DNA of 7,603 nucleotides from Candidatus Omnitrophota bacterium (lineage in GTDB: Bacteria; Omnitrophota; Gorgyraeia; B26-G9), in the NCBI GenBank assembly GCA_023136735.1, contig JAGLQQ010000129.1:1-7603 (forward strand), given 5' to 3'. The notes beneath the pieces are model-generated. The model was not told the origin of the DNA, did not search any database, and saw nothing but the letters and a program-made list of their open reading frames with translations. Below are positions 1 through 4,835 of the stretch, in pieces. Position numbers and translations under genes: made by a program. The number at the start of each line of letters is the position of its first letter. Within the stretch, counting starts at the first letter, position 1.

Positions 1-1315
1 CGGAAAGATTGGTATAACCATTACGCAGTAGGCCGTCGGTAAAGAATGAGGCGCGGTCATCACGAAAATGTCCTATGAAGATTTCATCACCCTTACTAAG
101 CGGATACTGCACATTTGCCTGCGCATCAACTTTTACGAGAAATTTTAAATGCTGGTCAGTTTGATTGGGATTCAATTGCGCCTGTATACTTTGTACTGTA
201 ACTGGTGTTATCTTATTCACAAAAATGATCTCATCATCAAGGTCTTTACCTGTTTGCCTTTTAAAAGTCTTATACTCATCAGCGTATTTGCTTTTTACTT
301 GTACAATATCGGCGGCTTTCCTAAATACATCCATATCCAATAAAGCAATCATTAGTTCAATTCTAAGATCATTAGGGATATTATGCCAGTCAGCATTTTC
401 AATTTCATCCTGCATAACCGTATACATTTCAAGCAATGCTTGCAGCTGCTCCGCTGCTCTATATCCGTCAAGAAGCAAAGCCCGACGCGCAACAAGCAAA
501 GTAGATCGATCATAATCAATATCTTCAATTCTTAAAGTGTTTTCTTTGCTATCAAGTATTGATTGAAGCGCTTTGCGCAGAAAATCTTTATTTGAATAAG
601 TAGACTGTTTGGATAAAAGCGCCTCATAAATCTCAGCACGAATATGCCTCAAGTCTCCAAGCTGTGCCCCAAAGCCTAAATCATCTTTTTCAATTGCACT
701 ATTCACTTTCTCAAGCATTTTGCCCAATAACTTAACCGTGTTTGAGATATCATGGCCGCGTTTTAAAAGAGCGATTTGAGCCTTAGACTGTGATTCCAAA
801 CAAATATCACTATTAGCTACAGTAAAAACTTTCTCCAAATCTACAGCCATATACAGCTCAGACGGAATATCATAAGGGCTATCGAAGTTTTCAGATATCT
901 TTTTAAAAGCCGCGGTATATTCCCCAACACTTACTCCATGTCTTATAAGCCCTATCATGGCCATTTCTTTATCCCTATATTCCGTCTGTCTTCCCAATAC
1001 CTCGCTGTCCTGGCCAATAGGAGTTTGGGCAATTTTCTGCAAACGATTGATCAGGGAATTTCGTATCGTCAGGTGAATTACAGGACTAATGTTCTGTTCA
1101 GAACTCATTTGACTTATAAGAGCTATCGGATTCTGGCTTACAACATTGAAAATAGATTTCTGGAGATTAATGGTCCCGATCTGAATACTAGGAGAAAGAT
1201 AATCTTTTGAAACAATAGTGTTTATATCAGCGGAAAACGCTATCTGGGTAAGAAAAAAAATATGACAAATACTAAAAGCAATGCTGCGTACTATCTCTCT
1301 GTTATTTCTTATCAT
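1..1315 (-). CDS. Secreted protein of unknown function, C-terminus beyond window edge
   Basis: I translated this frame by hand. It is open for 438 codons from an ATG at 1315 to the left edge with no stop, so the gene is partial at its 3' end. The start is well supported: AGGAG (1322-1326) lies 6 bases upstream. The N-terminus looks like a Sec signal peptide: a basic stretch with R3, R7 and R10, a hydrophobic core over about residues 11-27, and a cleavage site after AFS (28) or after A29. There is no lipobox cysteine, so it is probably periplasmic, outer-membrane or extracellular. Residues about 45-360 are rich in Leu, Ile, Glu, Lys and Ala and look mainly helical. After about residue 361 the sequence becomes more strand-like, with alternating hydrophobic residues and motifs such as GDEIFIGHFRDD at 409-420. 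There are only two cysteines (17 and 172, the first inside the signal peptide). I recognise no family. It has its own leader and probably its own promoter, so it likely does not belong functionally to the ribF-side operon. Confidence 0.8.
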   Translation of the reverse strand, partial: MIRNNREIVRSIAFSICHIFFLTQIAFSADINTIVSKDYLSPSIQIGTINLQKSIFNVVSQNPIALISQMSSEQNISPVIHLTIRNSLINRLQKIAQTPIGQDSEVLGRQTEYRDKEMAMIGLIRHGVSVGEYTAAFKKISENFDSPYDIPSELYMAVDLEKVFTVANSDICLESQSKAQIALLKRGHDISNTVKLLGKMLEKVNSAIEKDDLGFGAQLGDLRHIRAEIYEALLSKQSTYSNKDFLRKALQSILDSKENTLRIEDIDYDRSTLLVARRALLLDGYRAAEQLQALLEMYTVMQDEIENADWHNIPNDLRIELMIALLDMDVFRKAADIVQVKSKYADEYKTFKRQTGKDLDDEIIFVNKITPVTVQSIQAQLNPNQTDQHLKFLVKVDAQANVQYPLSKGDEIFIGHFRDDRASFFTDGLLRNGYTNLS

Positions 1316-1375
1316 TATAAACTCCTAAAATTTAACTTAATAAACATCTAAGCAAAAGAATTAAAATTTCTATAA

Positions 1376-1404
1376 AGTCTACCACCAAATTAATAAAATT
1401 GCAA
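1376..1404 (-). promoter_or_regulatory. Possible sigma-70-like promoter for the secreted protein
   Basis: On the minus strand TTGCAA (1399-1404) is followed after 17 bases by TAGACT (1376-1381), which keeps the key T, A, A and T positions of a -10 box. It lies about 60 bases upstream of the ATG at 1315. The surrounding 155-base gap between ribF and this gene is very AT-rich, so chance matches are likely; an alternative pair, TTGGTG with TTTAAT, overlaps it. I saw no convincing rho-independent terminator after ribF in this gap. Confidence 0.3.
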
Positions 1405-1470
1405 ATTTTTTCCCATATTTCAACTTATTTATTAACAATGGGTTACAAACATCTTGATGATCATGGAAGC

Positions 1471-2421
1471 TTAGGCTTTGATTGAATAGGATTTCAGGAT
1501 GATTTTCGCGCGAAGGCTGTCTTTTTGTAGTTGTTTTTTAAGCAGTTGCGCTGAGGCGAACTTCTTTTCATTTCTGATCTTTTTTATAAAAAACAGCTCA
1601 ATCGTCTGGCCGTAGAGATATTTGTCGAAATTGAATATATTCGCCTCAATAAAAAGCTTTTGCGTATAAGCATAAAAAGTTGGACGTCTGCCGATATTTA
1701 GCATCCCTCCATACCATTTGTTTTCAATTTTCGCTCTAATGGCGTATACACCGTTTGGAGGTAATGCTTCCTGATGCGGATCGATATTCGCAGTTGGATA
1801 ACCCAGCACTTTCCCCCTGCTGTCTCCCCTTACTACAGTTCCCAGAACGCTGAATTTCCTACCCAGGAGTTTACCTGCTTCATAGAGCCTGCCCTTTTCA
1901 ATGAGATTTCTGATAAAAGAACTGCTGATAATTCTGCCTGAGCTTTTAACAGATTCTAAAGCGTCAACTTTAAAGCCGGACTTCTGAGCCGCTTTTTTAA
2001 GCAGTTTTGTATTGCCGCTTTTATTTTTACCGAAATTAAAATTACTTCCAATAACTACATGTGAAACATTCAAACACCCAAGCAGAACCTTATTGATGAA
2101 ATCTTCAGGACTCATCCCGGCAAAACTTTTCTTAAAGTCAACTATTAAGCAAATATCCGGATTAAGTTCAGCTATTAAGGCAACTCTATGTTCAATACTG
2201 TTTAGCAATGCCGGAGATTTTCCTGGATTTGTAATGCGCATGGGATGAGGATAGAAAGTCAGCACTACACTCTTGCCTTTTATCTTCTTTGCAATGCTCA
2301 CAGCTTTTTTTATTATTCTTTTATGAGCACTATGCACCCCGTCAAAAGTACCTATGGCAACAACCACCGGTCCTTTAGATTTTAAAGCACTGAAATTATT
2401 TATTCCTTTAATTATTTTCAT
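1471..2421 (-). CDS. ribF: Bifunctional riboflavin kinase / FMN adenylyltransferase (FAD synthetase)
   Basis: This cytosolic enzyme phosphorylates riboflavin to FMN and then adenylates FMN to FAD. At 316 residues it has the usual length. The N-terminal nucleotidyltransferase half shows GTFDGVHSAH (24-33), the HxxH-type signature, then TFYPHP (55-60), VIGSNFNFG (123-131) and the C-terminal ISSSFIR (165-171), equivalent to the ISSTxIR motif. The flavokinase half shows GKVLGYPTAN (203-212) with the PTAN nucleotide/Mg site, LPPNGVYA (220-227), LNIGRRPTF (241-249) and IEANIF (258-263), which carries the probable catalytic Glu. The closing helix over about 283-301 (RNEKKFAS... and following) is also family-typical. 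The ATG is chosen because the motif spacing from the N-terminus fits the family; the ribosome-binding site before it is weak. It ends in TAA and is the last gene of the housekeeping run, 101 bases after truB. ribF following truB is a widespread bacterial arrangement. Confidence 0.95.
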   Translation of the reverse strand: MKIIKGINNFSALKSKGPVVVAIGTFDGVHSAHKRIIKKAVSIAKKIKGKSVVLTFYPHPMRITNPGKSPALLNSIEHRVALIAELNPDICLIVDFKKSFAGMSPEDFINKVLLGCLNVSHVVIGSNFNFGKNKSGNTKLLKKAAQKSGFKVDALESVKSSGRIISSSFIRNLIEKGRLYEAGKLLGRKFSVLGTVVRGDSRGKVLGYPTANIDPHQEALPPNGVYAIRAKIENKWYGGMLNIGRRPTFYAYTQKLFIEANIFNFDKYLYGQTIELFFIKKIRNEKKFASAQLLKKQLQKDSLRAKIILKSYSIKA

Positions 2422-2522
2422 GTATTTAAAGCTGCTCTTTTTAGGTCATGGTTCAAGGTTATGTCTAAATTTTTAAGCAATTCATGAATTTAGGCAAATA
2501 TGCTGATTAACTTAAGAAACAT

Positions 2523-3209
2523 CTATATCTTTATAATCCTGCTGTTGATATCAGCTGCCGCACACTCTTTTATATCCTCAACCTTAATCGCATCATCAAC
2601 ATTATACTCACCCACGCCCAACCGCCTCAGCCCATTCATATGCGAAGCGCATCCAAGTATCACCCCAATATCCTCGCATATTGTTCTTACATATGTACCT
2701 TTAGAACATCGTATCGTGAAATACACATGCGGCAGCTCTATTTTTGATATATCTATACTTGTAATTTTAATAGACTGAGGCTCTCTTTTAATAGAAATCC
2801 CTTTTCGCGCCAGAGCATAAAGTTTTTTCCCACCCACTTTTTTAGCGCTAACCATAGGAGGTATCTGTTTGCTCACCCCTAAAAACCCATCAAAAGCCTC
2901 TTTAATCTGCTCTTTTGAAAAACCTGGGACTTCTTGTTGAGAGATTATTTTTCCGGTATGATCAGCCGTGTCTGTCCTTATTCCAAGCGTAAGCCTTACT
3001 TCATATGTTTTATCAAGCCCGGTAAAAGAACCGGCCTTTTTTGTAGAAGCCTTACTTATCAAAACAAGTAAAAGGCCCGTAGCTTCAGGATCAAGCGTTC
3101 CCGCGTGTCCAATCTTTCTTATCTCAAGCTTAGCCCTAAGGATATCTATAACATCATGTGAAGTCATCCCTGTAGGTTTATCTATAAGTAATAATCCATT
3201 TATGTCCAT
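2523..3209 (-). CDS. truB: tRNA pseudouridine(55) synthase TruB, short form
   Basis: TruB converts uridine 55 in the T-loop of most tRNAs to pseudouridine and can act as a tRNA folding chaperone. The catalytic motif is clear: GHAGTLDPEATGLL (34-47), with D40 as the nucleophile. Other family blocks are the opening NGLLLIDKPTGMTSHDV (4-20), KTYEVRLTLG with Y69 (67-76), IPPMVSAKKVGGKKLYALAR (116-135) and the RNA-binding CSKGTYVRTICEDIG (168-182). At 228 residues it is much shorter than E. coli TruB (314) and stops soon after the catalytic domain, so the C-terminal PUA-type domain is missing. The reading frame ends cleanly in TAG, so this looks like a natural short form and not a frameshift. No Shine-Dalgarno is visible before the ATG; the upstream bases are T/A-rich and belong to, or adjoin, the inverted-repeat segment described separately. 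An upstream ATG is closed at once by TAA, which supports the start used here. Confidence 0.95.
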   Translation of the reverse strand: MDINGLLLIDKPTGMTSHDVIDILRAKLEIRKIGHAGTLDPEATGLLLVLISKASTKKAGSFTGLDKTYEVRLTLGIRTDTADHTGKIISQQEVPGFSKEQIKEAFDGFLGVSKQIPPMVSAKKVGGKKLYALARKGISIKREPQSIKITSIDISKIELPHVYFTIRCSKGTYVRTICEDIGVILGCASHMNGLRRLGVGEYNVDDAIKVEDIKECAAADINSRIIKI

Positions 3210-3216
3210 ATTTTAA

Positions 3217-3336
3217 AAACAGTATTACGTCATGATTGCGTATCGCGTTAAAAACCGAAGGATGATGGACGATCGTTCACGTTGTTCACTAGGACGAAGG
3301 ATAAAAAGACTCAATACTCGGCATTCAATACTGTTT
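3217..3336. repeat. Intergenic segment bounded by 10-bp inverted repeats, possible small dispersed element
   Basis: AAACAGTATT at 3217-3226 is the exact reverse complement of AATACTGTTT at 3327-3336. The roughly 100 bases between are unlike the plain AT-rich spacers elsewhere in the window: CGAAGGAT occurs twice (3256-3263 and 3295-3302), GTTCAC twice (3275-3280 and 3284-3289), TCAATACT twice (3311-3318 and 3325-3332), and ACGATCGT (3269-3276) is self-complementary. The right terminus covers the last codons and the TGA of nrnA; the left terminus ends 7 bases before the truB start. It has no coding capacity. It may be a MITE-like or other dispersed repeat, or it may be chance plus local duplication; no target-site duplication is obvious. 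Confidence 0.4.
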
Positions 3337-4320
3337 AGGCCTTTCCATTTTTTTCTTTATTGCCTGCTCAACAACGTTTAAAAGCAGCTTCTCTGCTTCA
3401 TCCATATTCTTTTTAATAACACACCCGCTTGCAGCCTTATGCCCTCCTCCGCCGAAAGTTTTAGCAATAACATTTACATCAATATCTGTCTTTGACCTGA
3501 AACTGACTTTAACACCCTGGCCATTTTCCATCTCTCTTAAAAAAGCAACTACTTCCGCGCCTTCTATCATGCGCACCAAAGCGATAAAATCCTCACAGCA
3601 ATCAGACGTAAGTCCATTTTTGCTCATCATCTCATTTGTAACTTTAAACCAGACAAACTTAGCATCATCTGTTCTTTTTAGATTAGTAAGCACTTGGGCC
3701 AAAAGCTTAAAAGTATTAAATGATTTTGTCTCATAGATATTTTCATATACTTGTTTAGAATTAATATCATAAAGCAAAAGATCAGCAGCTATCTGATGAG
3801 TTCTAGAAGTTGTATTGGAGTAGCGGAAAGATCCCGTATCTGTCATTATCGCCACATAAATACATAGAGCGCTAGCATCATCAATTGCCATATGGCTGCT
3901 TTTAAATAGTTCAAAGATCATCTCTCCCACTGAGGAACAATGCGCGTCAACCCAGTTTATATCCCCGAACTCACAATTACTCACATGATGATCGATACAA
4001 ATCACATATTTTCCTTTAATTATATCTTTTACCCCACCGATCCTCTCAAGTGTAGGAGAATCAAGTATTATCGCGACTTCAAATTCAACAACTTCATCAC
4101 CTAAACTTTCAACCTGCTCAACACTTTCAACTCCAGGCATAAACATTATATTTTTCGGCACGCAATCCTGATTAACTATTCTGACTTCCTTATCCATCAT
4201 TTTCAACAAGTTTGCCATCGCCAGCTGAGAACCTATAGCATCACCCTCAGGATTAATATGTCCCGCGATTAAAAACCGCTTATGCTTTTTTATAATATCA
4301 AGAATCTGCTTTTTAATCAT
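3325..4320 (-). CDS. nrnA: DHH/DHHA1 phosphoesterase, NrnA-type nanoRNase / pAp phosphatase
   Basis: This family degrades RNA fragments of about two to five nucleotides from the ends and usually also dephosphorylates 3'-phosphoadenosine 5'-phosphate, with Mn2+ in the cytosol. At 331 residues the length is typical. The DHH domain has motif I HINPEGDAIGS (21-31), motif II ILDSP (85-89, D87), the name-giving DHH at 110-112, and TDTGSF (160-165, D161). The DHHA1 domain ends in FGGGGHKAASG (289-299), the substrate-binding loop. Motif I has Glu25 where PDGD is more usual; the charge is kept, so activity is expected. Its ATG overlaps the end of rbfA by 8 bases (ATGATTAA), and GAGGG lies 5 bases upstream inside the rbfA tail codons, which suggests translational coupling. 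Placement between rbfA and truB is conserved in many bacteria. The last residues and TGA coincide with one arm of an inverted repeat. RecJ is unlikely because the protein is too short and lacks the extra domains. Confidence 0.9.
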   Translation of the reverse strand: MIKKQILDIIKKHKRFLIAGHINPEGDAIGSQLAMANLLKMMDKEVRIVNQDCVPKNIMFMPGVESVEQVESLGDEVVEFEVAIILDSPTLERIGGVKDIIKGKYVICIDHHVSNCEFGDINWVDAHCSSVGEMIFELFKSSHMAIDDASALCIYVAIMTDTGSFRYSNTTSRTHQIAADLLLYDINSKQVYENIYETKSFNTFKLLAQVLTNLKRTDDAKFVWFKVTNEMMSKNGLTSDCCEDFIALVRMIEGAEVVAFLREMENGQGVKVSFRSKTDIDVNVIAKTFGGGGHKAASGCVIKKNMDEAEKLLLNVVEQAIKKKMERPKQY

Positions 4321-4723
4321 CTTCGCCCTCTTCTTCCTCTAATTCCACGCTCTTGGCTTCTTCTAATTCTTCCTTTTCTTCTCGCTCTTTTTCTATTACA
4401 TCGAAAATCTTTCCAATATGGATACCATATTCTGTAGAGGTATCTAGTTTAAAAAATATTTCTGGAGTATAGCGCAGCTCCATCGTGTCCCCAACCAGCT
4501 TTCTAATATATTTGTTTGCGCTAGTGAGTCCATCATGCGCTTCCTTCTTCTTATCAGCTTCTCCTAAAACACTATAAAAGACCTTGGCACTACGTAAATC
4601 ATTGGTAAGTTCTACTTTGGTAATTGTAAGAAACCCTATTCGAGGGTCTTTTATCTTATCATGAATAATTGTGCTTATTTCTTCTTTAATACGCTGGGCA
4701 ACTTTTTCTTTTCTTTGACTCAT
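4313..4723 (-). CDS. rbfA: Ribosome-binding factor A with Glu-rich C-terminal tail
   Basis: RbfA binds immature 30S subunits near helix 1 of 16S rRNA and supports late maturation and cold adaptation. The KH-type domain covers about residues 5-110 and has the family blocks RIKEEISTII (11-20), KDPRIGFLTITKVELTNDL (25-43), SAKVFYSVLG (45-54) and LRYTPEIFFKLDTS (83-96), the last followed by EYGIHI. At 136 residues the total length is normal, but residues 111-136 form a strongly acidic tail with 16 Glu/Asp out of 26. The start is supported by GGAG (4731-4734) 7 bases upstream of the ATG. The gene ends in TAA within the start of nrnA. The GAA/GAG codons of the tail give a purine-rich stretch that supplies the nrnA ribosome-binding site, so the tail sequence may be shaped by both roles. 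The 112-base spacer before the gene holds a possible promoter and hairpin. Confidence 0.95.
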   Translation of the reverse strand: MSQRKEKVAQRIKEEISTIIHDKIKDPRIGFLTITKVELTNDLRSAKVFYSVLGEADKKKEAHDGLTSANKYIRKLVGDTMELRYTPEIFFKLDTSTEYGIHIGKIFDVIEKEREEKEELEEAKSVELEEEEGEDD

Positions 4724-4744
4724 TTAAAATCTCCATTTTTTATC

Positions 4745-4761
4745 CGCTCAATTATAGAGCG
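4745..4761 (-). promoter_or_regulatory. Hairpin enclosing a TATAAT box upstream of rbfA
   Basis: On the minus strand CGCTC and GAGCG form a perfect 5-bp inverted repeat with a 7-base centre, and that centre contains an exact TATAAT (4751-4756). It lies about 28 bases before the rbfA start. No good -35 box is present at 16-18 bases, so this may be a weak or activator-dependent promoter with an operator-like symmetry, or a short RNA hairpin in the rbfA leader. There is no U-run after the stem that would make it a clear terminator, although GATAAAAAA follows. Confidence 0.3.
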
Positions 4762-4835
4762 TGTATAAGCATTATGCGTATGGTAATTATTATAGTTTTA
4801 AACTTTTATCTGCTTATGGGCCCTAACACAGAAAA

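Noticed and set aside
149..1210. Plus-strand open frames of 64, 116 and 90 codons
   Set aside because: They lie antisense to a continuous 438-codon minus-strand frame with a signal peptide and ribosome-binding site; their products have no recognisable motifs.
1316..1470. Rho-independent terminator after ribF
   Set aside because: Only short AT-rich symmetries such as around TTGCAA are present; no GC stem with a U-run was found on the minus strand.
2029..2055. Loss of the Asp in the G-x-DFxFG motif of RibF (VIGSNFNFG)
   Set aside because: Some functional RibF proteins, such as those of actinobacteria, have Asn-Phe type versions of this block, so it is normal variation.
2479..2490. Perfect 12-base palindrome AATTCATGAATT between truB and ribF
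   Set aside because: It is AT-rich, has no extended arms or loop and no second copy seen in the window; it is easily a chance match, so not called an operator.
2012..3216. Plus-strand open frames opposite ribF and truB (78, 92 and 82 codons)
   Set aside because: They are antisense shadows of genes with complete catalytic motifs and have no family features of their own.
3217..3336. CRISPR-like array
   Set aside because: The repeated words are only 6-8 bases and irregularly spaced; there are no regular repeat-spacer units and no cas genes in the window.
4818..4823. GGGCCC palindrome after cca as part of a terminator
   Set aside because: The stem does not extend beyond six bases, leaves no loop and is not followed by a U-run.
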